Assembly (NCBI GenBank): GCA_017398805.1
Contig: JAFQEZ010000083.1
Location: forward strand, 1-51,253
DNA from: Bacteroidaceae bacterium
Lineage (GTDB): Bacteria > Bacteroidota > Bacteroidia > Bacteroidales > Bacteroidaceae
Reading direction: 5' to 3'
Length of the DNA stretch: 51,253 bases
The notes under the pieces are model-generated. The model was not told where the DNA came from, did no database searches, and worked only from the letters and a program-made list of their open reading frames with translations. Positions 7,438 to 17,254 of this stretch are shown here, in pieces (within the stretch, counting starts at the first letter, position 1; every line of letters begins with the position of its first letter). A program made the position numbers and the translations under genes.

Positions 7438-9918
7438 TCAGTCGCTGTAATATACGCGTTTTATTCTGTTCGATACTGATGTGAGTATCTCGTACGGAAT
7501 TGTCTCCAACCATTCGGCAAGTTGTGTTGCAGGCAGGTTGGGCCCGAAGATTTCAACCGTATCGCCTTCGTTACATTCGATGCCGGTAACGTCAATCATA
7601 CAAACGTCCATGCAGATATTGCCTACATACGGTGCTTTCTTGCCGTTTACGATGCAGTATCCCGTGCCATTCCCTAATTTGCGGTTGAGCCCGTCGGCAT
7701 AGCCTATTGGCAGTGCGGCGATACGTGAATCGCGTTTGAGCGTGCCGCGTCGGCTGTAGCCCACAGTCTCATCGGCAGGCACGTCATGTATCTGCAGTAT
7801 TATGGTCTTCAATGTTGAGATAGGGTGGAGCGTTGCATCCTCCTTTATCGGGGAGATTCCGTAGAGTCCTATTCCTAAACGTACCATATCATATTGTACA
7901 TCGGTAAACCTTTCTGCGCCGGCACTGTTGCATATGTGGCGCAGAATCTTGTGGCTGAATGCGCTTTGCAACATCTCTGCAGCCTGGTCGAAACGTTCTA
8001 TCTGTGTTTTCGAGAATGCGTCGAACAGCGTGGAGTCGCTACCTACAAAATGCGAGAACACCGATCTCGGCATTATGGCGCACTGGTTTTTCAGTATTTC
8101 GATTACTGCAGGAATCTCCTTGGGCAGGAAACCGAGACGGTGCATGCCTGTATCAATCTTTATATGTACCGGATAGTCGGTGATACCTTCATTGCATGCT
8201 GCCTTTATTAGCGCATTCAACATGGTGAAACTGTACACCTCCGGTTCAAGTTTGTTGCTGAAGAGTGCCCTGAAAGAGTTCGGCTCGGGGTTCATGACGA
8301 TTATTCCGGTCGTTATGCCCTCCTTACGCAGTTCAACACCTTCGTCGGCTACTGCAACTGCAAGGTAGTCCGTTCCGCACTCCTGCAAGGTGCGCCCAAC
8401 CTCCAATGCTCCTGCACCATAGGCATCTGCTTTTACCATGCACACGCACTTGGTCTCGTTCTCAAGCCCATTGCGGTAGCGGTTCAAGTTCTCCTTGAGC
8501 GCGTTGAGGTTCACCTCAAGAATTGTCTGGTGAATCTTCTTTTCAAGTGCTTCGGAAATATCTTCAAAGTGAAATGAACGTGAACCCTTGAGCAGGATGC
8601 ACTCATTGTGCATCTCCTTTAACAGGTGCGATGCCATCAGTTCCTCAGTGCTGTTGAAGAAGTGGCACTCGATTTCGGAACTTATGAATGTTTCGGCCTG
8701 AGAGCATATGTCGCTGCCCACGCCAATGAACTTCTCGATGCTTCGCTCCTCGAGACGCTTGCGCACAGTGCGGTAGAGCGAGTGCGTGCTCTCACCTGTC
8801 TGCCTTATGTCGGCAAGTATCAGTGTCTTTTTCAGTCCCGGCATGGTGACGCTGCGTCGTTCCATGAAGTCGAGTGCAATGCCAAGTGACGAACTGTCCG
8901 AATTGTAACTGTCATTGATTATCATGCAGCCGTTCTTTCCCTCCTTCACCTCAAGGCGCATCGCTACGGGTTCAAGCATTGCCATACGCTCTGCTATTGT
9001 CTCGGCAGGAATCATAAGGTAGAGTGCCACGGCAAGACAGCTTATCGAATCCTCAATAGAAGCATCGTCAAGGAACGGGATGCGATAGCTGTGTTCGATG
9101 CTGAGGTACTGGTAACGTACTGTTGTGCCGCTCTCGTCCTTCTTCACCGATTTTATATACAGTGTGCTGTCGGGGTCCTTACGCGACCATGCAATCTCGT
9201 GCGACGGGAGCAGGTGGTTTATTATAGTGCCGGCAATGAGCGGGTCATCGGCATTGTATATGATGGTGTCGCAGTTGGCGAAAAGCTGCATCTTCTCGTT
9301 GCACTTCTCCTGCATTGTGCTGAAGTTCTCCTGGTGCGCACTGCTTATGTTTGTTATGACACCTATGTTAGGCTTGATGATATGCTGCAGGTTCTCCATC
9401 TCGTTTGTACATGAGATCCCTGCCTCGAATATTCCCAGGTTGCTATCCTCCTTGAGCAGCCACACCGACAAAGGCACGCCTATCTGTGAGTTGTAGCTTC
9501 GTGGCGAACGTGTCACATTGAAACTGCCTGCTGTAAGTTGGTAGAGCCACTCCTTCACAATGGTCTTGCCGTCGCTGCCGGTTATTCCAATCACCGGTAT
9601 GTCGAACAGCGACCGATGATGTGCTGCAAGTTTCTGCAGAGCCTTTACAGTGTTCTTCACAATAATGAAGTTTGCCTCCTCGAGATGTCTGAAGCTCTCC
9701 ATGTCTGTTACGGCAAAGTTTCTCACACCACGTGAGTAGAGTTCCTCTACATATTTGTGTCCGTCGCCATGCCTTGTCTTTATCGCGAAAAACAGGGTCT
9801 CTTCGGGGAAGTAGAGCGATCGGCTGTCGGTGAGCAGGCGCGTTATCTTCTCTCCCGGTGACGCCAATCTCCCTTCGGCATTGACTATTCCGGCAATCTG
9901 TTCAATAGTGTATTGCAT
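7438..9918 (-). CDS. Bifunctional MurF-like ligase / alanine racemase fusion
   Basis: 826 residues. The N-terminal half (about 1-450) is a Mur-ligase: ATP-binding GITGSDGKT near 110-120, MurF-type central and C-terminal domains (ILADIRQTGE, LLKGSR). The C-terminal half (about 455-826) is a fold-III PLP alanine racemase: PLP lysine in MVKADAYGAG near 495, HIKIDTGMHRLGF, and the catalytic-Tyr region TVGYSRRGT near 720. This fusion is typical of Bacteroidetes. It would join D-Ala-D-Ala to UDP-MurNAc-tripeptide and make D-alanine in the cytoplasm; whether the ligase half is the cell's main MurF is not decided here. The ATG overlaps the end of the upstream GSCFA gene by 34 nt. Confidence 0.93.
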   Translation of the reverse strand: MQYTIEQIAGIVNAEGRLASPGEKITRLLTDSRSLYFPEETLFFAIKTRHGDGHKYVEELYSRGVRNFAVTDMESFRHLEEANFIIVKNTVKALQKLAAHHRSLFDIPVIGITGSDGKTIVKEWLYQLTAGSFNVTRSPRSYNSQIGVPLSVWLLKEDSNLGIFEAGISCTNEMENLQHIIKPNIGVITNISSAHQENFSTMQEKCNEKMQLFANCDTIIYNADDPLIAGTIINHLLPSHEIAWSRKDPDSTLYIKSVKKDESGTTVRYQYLSIEHSYRIPFLDDASIEDSISCLAVALYLMIPAETIAERMAMLEPVAMRLEVKEGKNGCMIINDSYNSDSSSLGIALDFMERRSVTMPGLKKTLILADIRQTGESTHSLYRTVRKRLEERSIEKFIGVGSDICSQAETFISSEIECHFFNSTEELMASHLLKEMHNECILLKGSRSFHFEDISEALEKKIHQTILEVNLNALKENLNRYRNGLENETKCVCMVKADAYGAGALEVGRTLQECGTDYLAVAVADEGVELRKEGITTGIIVMNPEPNSFRALFSNKLEPEVYSFTMLNALIKAACNEGITDYPVHIKIDTGMHRLGFLPKEIPAVIEILKNQCAIMPRSVFSHFVGSDSTLFDAFSKTQIERFDQAAEMLQSAFSHKILRHICNSAGAERFTDVQYDMVRLGIGLYGISPIKEDATLHPISTLKTIILQIHDVPADETVGYSRRGTLKRDSRIAALPIGYADGLNRKLGNGTGYCIVNGKKAPYVGNICMDVCMIDVTGIECNEGDTVEIFGPNLPATQLAEWLETIPYEILTSVSNRIKRVYYSD

Positions 9919-10889
9919 AGCATTATCTCTTTTTCAAAGTCAAGATAGTCGTGCTTCGAGGCAATCTCCTCTATCTTGGCAGTAATGTTTCCAATAAATT
10001 GTCTGTAGCCCTCCGATCTGTTGTCGAAAGGCCTGTGTGCAAGCCCTCTGTTTATATCCTCTATTTTCCCGTTGATCATGCATGTCTCTTTGCCGAAATA
10101 ACATTTGGCAAAGCACTCCCAGATATATTTTACGGCAGTGTCTGACGGGTGAAGCATATCCTCGGCATAGAAACGGTAGTCGCGTAGTTCGTCGATCATT
10201 ATCTCATATGCAGGGAAGTAGCTGCAACATTCGGGGTGGCGATCCATGATGCCGTCTATCGCCAGCAACAGCGTTGCCTTGCTCTTCTGGTTGTCATGTG
10301 CTCCGTCGCGCAGATGACGTATCGGGCTTACCGTGAAGATGAACCTTATATCCGGGTTCTTTTCGCGGTATATGCTTATTGTCCTTTCAAAATCTTCGAT
10401 TATCTCATCTACTGTCAGCAACCTGCGATTGAACTCCTTTGCCGGCAGTTTGTGGCAATTGCCGGCAACGGTGTTGTCGCATTTGCGTATGTAGGCATAT
10501 GCAGTTCCCAGCGTGATGAAAACAACGCTGCACTCATCGGCGATTGTGTGGGCATGCAATAGCCTGCTGTTTATACACTCAAGCAGTTCCTCCCTGCTGT
10601 CGCGCGAAAAGTCGCTGTGGTGCATTATGCTGTGCCACTTCCCGTTGTGCCCGAAAAGTTCTGCAGATTCTTTGTTGAAAGCGTTTCCTTTGGCAACACG
10701 CCTCAGCACGCTGTTTATCGACAATGGATTGTATTGTGTCCCGAAAGGGTTTATATCGATGCGGAATTTCCTCTCCTGCAGCATCCTGCCGATATTCGTG
10801 GCAAAACATGAACCTACAAGCATTATCCTGTCCTTGTGGGTAATGCTGTTTTCGCCTTGCGGCAAATCTACTGGAGTGGTGAACTGCAT
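9885..10889 (-). CDS. GSCFA domain protein (SGNH-hydrolase-like)
   Basis: 334 residues. The family name motif is present as LVGSCFATNIG at about 24-34. A second block near 238-250 (AEDMLHPSDTAVKYIWE) resembles the Asp-x-x-His block V of SGNH/GDSL esterases, with the Ser of GSCFA as possible nucleophile. No signal peptide, so cytoplasmic. The substrate is unknown. Its 3' end overlaps the murF-alr fusion by 34 nt, so the two are translationally coupled and a cell-wall-precursor role is a fair inference. TATATTTG at 10926-10933 (minus) may be its -7 box. Confidence 0.88.
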   Translation of the reverse strand: MQFTTPVDLPQGENSITHKDRIMLVGSCFATNIGRMLQERKFRIDINPFGTQYNPLSINSVLRRVAKGNAFNKESAELFGHNGKWHSIMHHSDFSRDSREELLECINSRLLHAHTIADECSVVFITLGTAYAYIRKCDNTVAGNCHKLPAKEFNRRLLTVDEIIEDFERTISIYREKNPDIRFIFTVSPIRHLRDGAHDNQKSKATLLLAIDGIMDRHPECCSYFPAYEIMIDELRDYRFYAEDMLHPSDTAVKYIWECFAKCYFGKETCMINGKIEDINRGLAHRPFDNRSEGYRQFIGNITAKIEEIASKHDYLDFEKEIMLCNTLLNRLPE

Positions 10890-10925
10890 ATATCTCTGTG
10901 TGTATTACTTCAATACTCTATCCTG

Positions 10926-10933
10926 CAAATATA
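10926..10933 (-). promoter_or_regulatory. Possible -7 box for GSCFA/murF-alr
   Basis: Minus strand TATATTTG, 37 nt before the GSCFA ATG. No matching -33 element was seen. Confidence 0.4.
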
Positions 10934-11025
10934 TAACAAGTTCGTCAAGAACCTTCCTGTCAGTTCTGAAAAAAACATAAATTATAATATCCACTTTTGG
11001 TTTCAGCAGTTTTTCCATATTTATT

Positions 11026-11056
11026 TTTCTGTTTTAACAAAAAAGCGCTAATTTCG
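11026..11056 (+). promoter_or_regulatory. Likely dxs-trkA-trkH promoter
   Basis: TTTC at 11026-11029, 19-bp spacer, TAATTTCG at 11049-11056. It lies inside the longest open frame of dxs, which argues that translation begins downstream, at 11108 or 11120. Confidence 0.5.
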
Positions 11057-11119
11057 CATGATAATGGCAGAGTGTGCAGTTTCGGATTGTACAGAAATCC
11101 CTGCCTCATGTTAAAAACG

Positions 11120-13021
11120 ATGATAGATAAAACAAAATATCCCCTTTTGGGAACCATTGATTCACCGGCCGACCTGAGGGCATTGCCCGAGAAGCAGCTG
11201 CCTCAGGTCTGCGAAGAGTTGCGCGGTTTCATCATCGACTCGCTTGCAAATAACCCCGGTCATTTCGCATCGAGCCTTGGTGCTGTGGAACTCTCCGTGG
11301 CACTGCACTATGTGTTTGCCACTCCCGAGGACAAGATTGTCTGGGATGTGGGTCATCAGGCCTATGGCCACAAGATACTTACAGGCCGTCGCGACCGTTT
11401 CGACACAAACCGTAAATTGGGTGGTCTCAAGCCTTTTCCTTCGCCCGACGAGAGCGAGTATGACTCTTTTGTGGCAGGACATGCATCCAACTCCATTTCG
11501 GCAGCGCTCGGCCTTGCCGCAGCAGCCAAGATGAAGGGCAGTAACGAACATGTGGTTGCCGTCATCGGTGACGGATCCATGAGCGGCGGTCTTGCATATG
11601 AGGGACTGAACAACCTCGCAAACACCCCAAACAACCTGCTTGTCATTCTCAATGACAACAATATGTCCATAAGCAACAGTGTAGGTGGCATGAGCAAGTT
11701 GCTTGTTTCCATGCACTCCTCAAAAATATACAACAAGATGAGGTACGGCATCGCCAAGGGACTGCGCAAGATGCATATACTGAACGAGCACCGCGCCAAC
11801 AGCCTCATACGTTTCAATAACGGCCTCAAGTCGCTCATCTTCCGTCAGCAGAATTTCTTCGAGGGGATGCGTGCGCGATATTTCGGTCCTGTGAACGGCA
11901 ACGATGTCCTTGAGCTTGTGCGCATGCTCCGTAGTATAAAGGATATGAGCGGCCCTCACATGTTGCATATACACACCAAAAAAGGTAAAGGATGGGAGCC
12001 TGCCGAGAAGGATGCGACAGCATGGCATCAGCCGGGCCTGTTCGACATCGAGTCGGGCGAGCGTCTTGTGAAGCCTAATTCAACTCCACGTTTCCAGGAT
12101 GTATTCGGTGAGACACTCGTGGAGATGGCAAAGGAGAACGAGAGGATTGTGGGTATAACGCCTGCTATGCCCACCGGATGTTCAATGCATAAACTTGGAG
12201 ATCTTTTCCCCGACCGTTTCTTCGATGTTGGAATAGCCGAGGGGCATGCAGTGACATTCTCTGCCGGACTTGCAAAGGGCGGGATGCTTCCGTTCTGCAA
12301 CATATACTCTTCGTTCATGCAGCGCGGATACGACAACCTTATACACGATGCGGCACTGCAGGAACTCGACATGGTTCTCTGTCTTGACAGGGCAGGTCTT
12401 GTGGGCGAGGACGGACCTACACACCATGGTGCATTCGACCTCGCATACCTGCGCCCGATACCGAACCTCACGATAGCCTCCCCCTATGACGAGTGCGAAC
12501 TCCGTCGCCTCATGTTCACTGCGGCGCAACCGGGCAATGGCGTGTTCGTCATACGCTATCCGCGCGGTCAAGGCTCGCTGCGTGACTGGCGTTGTCCGCT
12601 GGAGTGTGTCGAGGTGGGCAAAGGACGCCTCATGCACGAGGGTAATGATGTCGCACTGTTGACAATAGGACCGATCGGCAAGGTTATGGAGATCGTTGTC
12701 GAGGAGGCCGGTCGCCGGGGTGTCAGTGTGGCACACTACGACATGCGTTTCCTGAAGCCTGTCGATGAGGATATCCTCTCCGAGGTAGGGCGTAAGTTCA
12801 AATATATTGTCACTCTTGAGGACGGAGTAGTTAAAGGTGGCCTTGGCGGTGCAGTAGCCGAGTATATGGCAACCAATGGCTTTGCCCCCAAAATAGTTTC
12901 GTTGGGAATACCCGATAACTTCGTGGAGCATGGCGCCCCCGAGGAACTTTACCGTATATGTGGAATGGACAAGGAGTCGCTCCTTGACGCAATACTTGAT
13001 TTTAAAGGTAACAAGCAATGA
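11120..13021 (+). CDS. dxs: 1-deoxy-D-xylulose-5-phosphate synthase
   Basis: 633 residues from ATG 11120 (ATG 11108 adds four). The open frame extends to 10997, but the extra part has no family similarity and contains the promoter. Visible motifs: [15 protein letters not shown], the TPP/Mg site [16 protein letters not shown], the catalytic-Glu region [15 protein letters not shown], and [16 protein letters not shown] of the pyrimidine domain. The enzyme condenses pyruvate with glyceraldehyde-3-phosphate (EC 2.2.1.7), the first step of the MEP isoprenoid pathway. The stop overlaps the trkA start (ATGA), so dxs, trkA and trkH form one operon. Confidence 0.97.
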   Translation: MIDKTKYPLLGTIDSPADLRALPEKQLPQVCEELRGFIIDSLANNPGHFASSLGAVELSVALHYVFATPEDKIVWDVGHQAYGHKILTGRRDRFDTNRKLGGLKPFPSPDESEYDSFVAGHASNSISAALGLAAAAKMKGSNEHVVAVIGDGSMSGGLAYEGLNNLANTPNNLLVILNDNNMSISNSVGGMSKLLVSMHSSKIYNKMRYGIAKGLRKMHILNEHRANSLIRFNNGLKSLIFRQQNFFEGMRARYFGPVNGNDVLELVRMLRSIKDMSGPHMLHIHTKKGKGWEPAEKDATAWHQPGLFDIESGERLVKPNSTPRFQDVFGETLVEMAKENERIVGITPAMPTGCSMHKLGDLFPDRFFDVGIAEGHAVTFSAGLAKGGMLPFCNIYSSFMQRGYDNLIHDAALQELDMVLCLDRAGLVGEDGPTHHGAFDLAYLRPIPNLTIASPYDECELRRLMFTAAQPGNGVFVIRYPRGQGSLRDWRCPLECVEVGKGRLMHEGNDVALLTIGPIGKVMEIVVEEAGRRGVSVAHYDMRFLKPVDEDILSEVGRKFKYIVTLEDGVVKGGLGGAVAEYMATNGFAPKIVSLGIPDNFVEHGAPEELYRICGMDKESLLDAILDFKGNKQ

Positions 13022-14355
13022 GAATAGTCATAGTAGGTGCCGGTGCGGTTGGAACCCACCTGGCAAAGATGCTTTCGTCGGAGAACGAGAATGTGGTACT
13101 GCTCGACGAGAGTGAGGAGAAACTCGGTAACTTGGAGTCGCTTTTCGATTTGCAGACCATTGTCGGTGACCCTACAAAGATTTCTGCACTCAAGAGCGCA
13201 GGAGCCGATGATGCCGACCTCTTCGTGGCTGTTACGCCCGATGAGAGCCGCAATATAACAGCCTGCATCCTTGCGCATTATCTTGGCGCGAAGAAGACTG
13301 TGGCGCGAATCGACAACTATGAGTATCTGTTGCCTAAGCATAAGGAGTATTTTGTCTCTTTGGGCGTAAACTCTCTCATCTATCCCGAACAGCTTGCAGC
13401 CGAGGAGATTGCAACGAACATAAAGTTCTGTTGGATGCGTCAGATGCTTGAGTTCGGTAACGGGGCACTCGTGATGGTCGGTGTCAAGGTCAGGGACAAT
13501 GCCACTATCCTGAATATACCGTTCAAGGACCTCGCACGTGATAATCCATACCACATTGTAGCCATCCAGCGTGGCGATGAGACAATAATCCCACGTGGTA
13601 ACGATGTAATAATGGTTGATGACCTGGTCTGCTTCATGACGACATATGAGCAGATACCGTATATACGCAAGATTACAGGCAAAGAGGATTTCAGCGAGGT
13701 AAACAGCATCATCATCATGGGCGGAAGCCGCATTGCGGTACGTACGACAAAACTCATCCCCGATAACATAAAGGTCAAGATTATCGAGAGCGACCTGAAA
13801 CGTTGTCACAAACTTCTGGAGCTTGTCGACGACCGTGTGATGATAATCAACGGCGATGCACGTGACCCGGAACTGTTGCGCAGCGAAGGAATAGAGCACA
13901 CCGATGTGTTCATCGCACTAAGCGACAACTCCGAGACCAATATCCTTGCATGTCTTGCAGCCAAGAGAGCCGGCGTTTCACGTTCTGTTTCCGAAATCGA
14001 GAATATCGACTATATATCCATGGCCGAGAGTCTTGACATAGGATCAGTCATCAACAAGAAGAAGCTTGCGGCGAGCACAATCTTCCAGATGATGCTCAAT
14101 ACCGATGTCTCAAGTGTAAAGTGCCTCACCTTCATCGAGGCTGTAGTTGTAGAGTTTCCGGTAAACGGTGAATGCCTGATAACACGCAAGGCAGTGAAGG
14201 ACCTCGGTCTTCCCGAGGGAGCGAATATCGGTGGTATCATAAGGAACGGTGTCGGTATGAATGCGACCGGTAACACCATGATACATCCCGGCGACCATGT
14301 GATATTCTTCTGCCTTGAGCATGTGTTGAAGAAACTCGAAAAATATTTCAGATAA
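13018..14355 (+). CDS. trkA: Trk system K+ transport regulatory protein TrkA
   Basis: 445 residues in a duplicated RCK arrangement. Each half has a nucleotide-binding Rossmann domain followed by a TrkA-C domain. The first half begins [15 protein letters not shown] (about 4-18); the second begins near 229 with [15 protein letters not shown], a less canonical glycine loop. Aspartate/Glu ends of beta-2 (LLDES, IIESD) fit NAD(H) binding. TrkA gates the TrkH channel from the cytoplasmic side. Starts on the ATGA overlap with dxs; trkH follows 12 nt after its stop. Confidence 0.95.
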   Translation: MRIVIVGAGAVGTHLAKMLSSENENVVLLDESEEKLGNLESLFDLQTIVGDPTKISALKSAGADDADLFVAVTPDESRNITACILAHYLGAKKTVARIDNYEYLLPKHKEYFVSLGVNSLIYPEQLAAEEIATNIKFCWMRQMLEFGNGALVMVGVKVRDNATILNIPFKDLARDNPYHIVAIQRGDETIIPRGNDVIMVDDLVCFMTTYEQIPYIRKITGKEDFSEVNSIIIMGGSRIAVRTTKLIPDNIKVKIIESDLKRCHKLLELVDDRVMIINGDARDPELLRSEGIEHTDVFIALSDNSETNILACLAAKRAGVSRSVSEIENIDYISMAESLDIGSVINKKKLAASTIFQMMLNTDVSSVKCLTFIEAVVVEFPVNGECLITRKAVKDLGLPEGANIGGIIRNGVGMNATGNTMIHPGDHVIFFCLEHVLKKLEKYFR

Positions 14356-14367
14356 AATACCACAGCA

Positions 14368-15819
14368 ATGTTCCACCCGAAAGTCATATTCAGGATAGTA
14401 GGAGTCTTGCTTTTTTTCGAAGCGATGTTCCTTTTGTGCAGCGTTCCGGTTGCCATGTACTACAGCGAGCCTGTAGAAGCAATCTTGTGGTCGGTCGCAA
14501 CAATGGTGGGAATAGGAACTATCCTCACTTATATCTGCCGTTCGGCAGGGCGCGATGTGTCTCGTAAAGACGGATATATTATCGTGACGCTCATATGGAT
14601 AATATTCTCCCTGTTCGGCACATTACCCTACATGCTAAGCGGATGCATAACGAACTTTACCGATGCATTCTTTGAGACAATGTCCGGTTTTACAACCACC
14701 GGAGCATCAATTCTTTTTGATATTGAATCCCTCCCCAAATCGTTGCTTTTCTGGCGTTCAATGACGCACTGGATAGGAGGTTTGGGAATTGTCTTCTTCA
14801 TGGTTGCCGTATTTCCGATATTCGGCTTTGGCGATATGCACCTTTTTGCAGCAGAATCAGTCGGTCCCATGAAGACAAAGTTACACCCACGAATTTCGGT
14901 TACGGCACGTTGGATTCTTACAGTATATATAGGTCTCACCGTTATGGCTACTGTTGCATATTTTATATGCGGCATGGGTTGGTTCGATGCGATATGTCAT
15001 TCAATGTCAACGGTGTCTACCGGAGGATTCTCTACCAAGCAGGACAGCATTCTGGCCTTCAACTCCCCGTTGATAGAGTACGTAGTAACACTATTCATGT
15101 TTTTGGGAGGAGTGAGTCTTTCGTTGCAGTATCTTCTTCTCTTCAAGGGACGTCTGCATGAACTTTTTCGTGATACGGAGTTCCGTACCTACTTAGGTAT
15201 TGTGCTTGGATTCACGGCGATGATTACGGTAGGGCTTCTGTTGACATCAGATACGGGCTTTGAAGAGTCATTCAGGGCCTCTATTTTCCAGGTTGTTTCA
15301 TTACAGACGACTACCGGATTCGTAACGGCAAATTATGTCATGTGGATGCCGTTGCTCTGGCTGTTGCTGTGCGCACTCATGTTCTTCGGTGCATGCTCAG
15401 GCTCGACATCGGGTGCCATGAAGTGCGTACGCGTGGCGACGCTGTTCAAGGTCATGTGGAACGAATTCAAACGCATAGTGCATCCCAATGCGGTCATTCC
15501 CGTGCGCATGGCAGGGAAGATAGTCCCCACAGGCGTACAGTCGGCAATCCTTGCCTATACCGTAATATACATTTTTGTGCTTATTGTGGGACTGTTCGTC
15601 AACATGGGCTTCGGACTTGACTTTCTCGACGCTTTCGGCCTCTCGGTAACTTCTGTGGGTAACGTCGGTCCCGGATTGGGGCATTATGGCCCTATGGATT
15701 CATTCGCATCACTTCCTTCACCTCTCAAATGGTTCTCGGCATTCCAGATGCTCGTCGGCCGTCTTGAATTCTTTGCGGTGCTCCTGCTCTTTACCCCTAT
15801 TTTCTGGAAGAGAAGATGA
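14368..15819 (+). CDS. trkH: K+ uptake channel TrkH
   Basis: 483 residues, polytopic inner membrane protein. Four pore-loop repeats, each contributing to the K+ filter, can be seen in order: SGFTTTGAS, VSTGGFST, LQTTTGFVT and SVGNVGPGLG. The spacing matches SKT-type TrkH/KtrB proteins. It forms the K+ pathway regulated by TrkA, encoded 12 nt upstream. No clear terminator follows. Confidence 0.95.
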   Translation: MFHPKVIFRIVGVLLFFEAMFLLCSVPVAMYYSEPVEAILWSVATMVGIGTILTYICRSAGRDVSRKDGYIIVTLIWIIFSLFGTLPYMLSGCITNFTDAFFETMSGFTTTGASILFDIESLPKSLLFWRSMTHWIGGLGIVFFMVAVFPIFGFGDMHLFAAESVGPMKTKLHPRISVTARWILTVYIGLTVMATVAYFICGMGWFDAICHSMSTVSTGGFSTKQDSILAFNSPLIEYVVTLFMFLGGVSLSLQYLLLFKGRLHELFRDTEFRTYLGIVLGFTAMITVGLLLTSDTGFEESFRASIFQVVSLQTTTGFVTANYVMWMPLLWLLLCALMFFGACSGSTSGAMKCVRVATLFKVMWNEFKRIVHPNAVIPVRMAGKIVPTGVQSAILAYTVIYIFVLIVGLFVNMGFGLDFLDAFGLSVTSVGNVGPGLGHYGPMDSFASLPSPLKWFSAFQMLVGRLEFFAVLLLFTPIFWKRR

Positions 15820-15845
15820 GGCAGGGAGTATGTGAGTGAACGGAA

Positions 15846-15930
15846 AGTTGCAAGCTTGTGCGGCGAGTGGGAACCAAGTCTACTTGAGTTCATACAACGA
15901 GTGCTGCACACTTTAACCCCACTGCGTGGG
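15846..15930. repeat. Interspersed repeat copy (CGAGTG...CAAGT-ACTTG...CGAGTG type)
   Basis: Between trkH and the SUMF lipoprotein. The stretch from about 15859 has CGAG, a small inverted repeat CAAGTCTACTTG, then CGAGTG. The same plan is found inside the first kinase gene (22637-22700, minus strand, with CAAATTCATTTG) and in weaker form at 45187-45240. A small hairpin CCCAC-TGC-GTGGG follows at 15918-15930. Rest of the gap: nothing recognised. Confidence 0.45.
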
Positions 15931-16001
15931 CTTGAACCTTTGGTGTAGTCAAATGGGAAAACGGAAAACTGAGACAGCTTCTAAACATTAACTTTTAACT
16001 T

Positions 16002-16895
16002 ATGAAAAAAAATACTTTACTAACTGCATCTTTGTTTATTGCAATCGGTGCATGGCTCCTGTCCGCTTGCACAGGAAACGGTGAAACTCCAAAGAGAGAT
16101 ACAAAGGACACACTTGTAAAAAAGCCGGTATCGGCCGAAGACGCGGAACTTGAAGAAACACCGAAACCGGCAGTACCGGACAACTCTTTCAAGACCCGTG
16201 AATTCACCGTCAACGGTGTCAGCTTCAAAATGGTAGCCGTTGCCGGCGGCGAATTCAGAATGGGCTCAGATGATGGAGAAGGTGATGAAATACCCGTACA
16301 TGATGTAACCCTTAGCGACTACTACATAGGCGAGACAGAGGTAACCCAAGCCCTCTGGGAAGCTGTAATGGGCAGCAACCCCTCATATTTTAAAGGCAGC
16401 GACAACCCCGTTGAGTGTGTAAGCTACGATGAGTGCATAACATTTGTAAAGAAACTGAACGATAAATTGAAGGCCGCTGGTCAATTGCCTGCCGGTCGTG
16501 AGTTCCGTCTCCCCACCGAAGCCGAGTGGGAGTATGCCGCCCGTGGCGGCAACCGCTCGCAAGGCTACCGGTACAGCGGCAGCAATACCCGCAGCAGTGT
16601 TGCGTGGTATTATGGTAACAGTAAATATAGAACACATCCTGTAAAAAAGAAGCAAGCCAACGAACTCGGCCTTTACGATATGAGCGGCAATGTGTGGGAG
16701 TGGTGCTATGACTGGTATAGCAATGGTTACTCCTCATCGTCGCAGACCAACCCCAAAGGACCCTCAACGAGCTATAGCCGCGTGCTCCGCGGGGGTGACT
16801 GGAACTACGATGCGCAGGGCTGCCGCGTCGCTGACCGTGGCAGCCTCCCTCCCGACCGCCGTGACATCTGCATCGGCCTGCGCCTCGCCCTCTAA
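16002..16895 (+). CDS. FGE/SUMF-fold lipoprotein
   Basis: 297 residues. Signal peptide with lipobox LLSAC, then a low-complexity charged linker (about 30-65), then a formylglycine-generating-enzyme/sulfatase-modifying-factor domain (about 70-297): MVAVAGGEFRMGS, ETEVTQALWEAVMG, LPTEAEWEYAARGG, YDMSGNVWEWCYDW and RVLRGGDWN. True FGEs end in a catalytic Cys pair and GFR; here the end reads CRVADRG...ICIGLRLAL without that arrangement, so a binding or structural role is more likely than formylglycine synthesis. Stand-alone gene; no sulfatase gene nearby. Confidence 0.88.
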   Translation: MKKNTLLTASLFIAIGAWLLSACTGNGETPKRDTKDTLVKKPVSAEDAELEETPKPAVPDNSFKTREFTVNGVSFKMVAVAGGEFRMGSDDGEGDEIPVHDVTLSDYYIGETEVTQALWEAVMGSNPSYFKGSDNPVECVSYDECITFVKKLNDKLKAAGQLPAGREFRLPTEAEWEYAARGGNRSQGYRYSGSNTRSSVAWYYGNSKYRTHPVKKKQANELGLYDMSGNVWEWCYDWYSNGYSSSSQTNPKGPSTSYSRVLRGGDWNYDAQGCRVADRGSLPPDRRDICIGLRLAL

Positions 16896-16977
16896 GTTTA
16901 CCCGGTCCTAAAATCTGTAAGCAAAACTGTTTTCTTCGTAACGTGGTGCGCGAAAGGCTTGGCTGTGTTTGTGAACT

Positions 16978-17157
16978 GTAGGGGCAGGTCTTGTGCCTGC
17001 CCTTTGCTCGCAGTTGCTTTGTGCGGTTTAAAAAGGGGGTTAAGGGCTACTAAGGACGCCACAGGCGGAGGGGTGCTCTTTGCTCTTTTGGGCGGACACA
17101 CCGGTACCGCCCCTACGGCGTTGTTCTCTTTTGGGCACCCACAAGGGATGCCCCTAC
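16978..17157. repeat. Cluster of three GTAG-hairpin (REP-like) repeats
   Basis: Copy 1 on plus, 16978-17002: GTAG then GGGCAGG...CCTGCCC. Copies 2 and 3 on minus, 17090-17116 and 17133-17157, each ending CCCCTAC on plus, i.e. starting GTAGGGGC on minus, with GGGCGG/CCGCCC and GGGCA/TGCCC stems. A GTAG foot followed by an imperfect palindrome is the plan of REP elements mobilised by RAYT transposases. No RAYT gene is in the window. Confidence 0.6.
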
Positions 17158-17170
17158 GGCTCACAGTTTT

Positions 17171-17243
17171 CCACTTTCATCTTTCCACTTTCATCTTTCA
17201 TCTTTCATCTTTCATCTTTCCACTTTGATCTTTCATCTTTACT
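17171..17243. repeat. Heptanucleotide tandem repeat (CTTTCAT)
   Basis: About ten degenerate copies of a 7-mer, CTTTCAT / CTTTCCA on plus (purine-rich on minus), between the SUMF lipoprotein and the convergent lysozyme-like gene. It has no spacers, so it is not a CRISPR array. Confidence 0.7.
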
Positions 17244-17254
17244 CTTTGTTTCTC

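Noticed and set aside
10997-11107. N-terminal extension of dxs
   Set aside because: It contains a promoter-like element and has no DXS similarity.
12182-13018. 278-codon minus-strand frame opposite dxs
   Set aside because: Shadow of the well-supported dxs gene; the translation has no recognisable motif and is rich in Cys/His, as expected from antisense reading.
12949-13899. 316-codon minus-strand frame opposite trkA
   Set aside because: Long only because of codon bias on the coding strand; trkA motifs are clear and no family is seen in the antisense product.
16002-16895. Calling this an active sulfatase-maturing formylglycine-generating enzyme
   Set aside because: The C-terminal catalytic Cys pair is not in place and no sulfatase gene is nearby.
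17161-17245. Possible CRISPR array
   Set aside because: 7-bp units without spacers; it is a simple tandem repeat.
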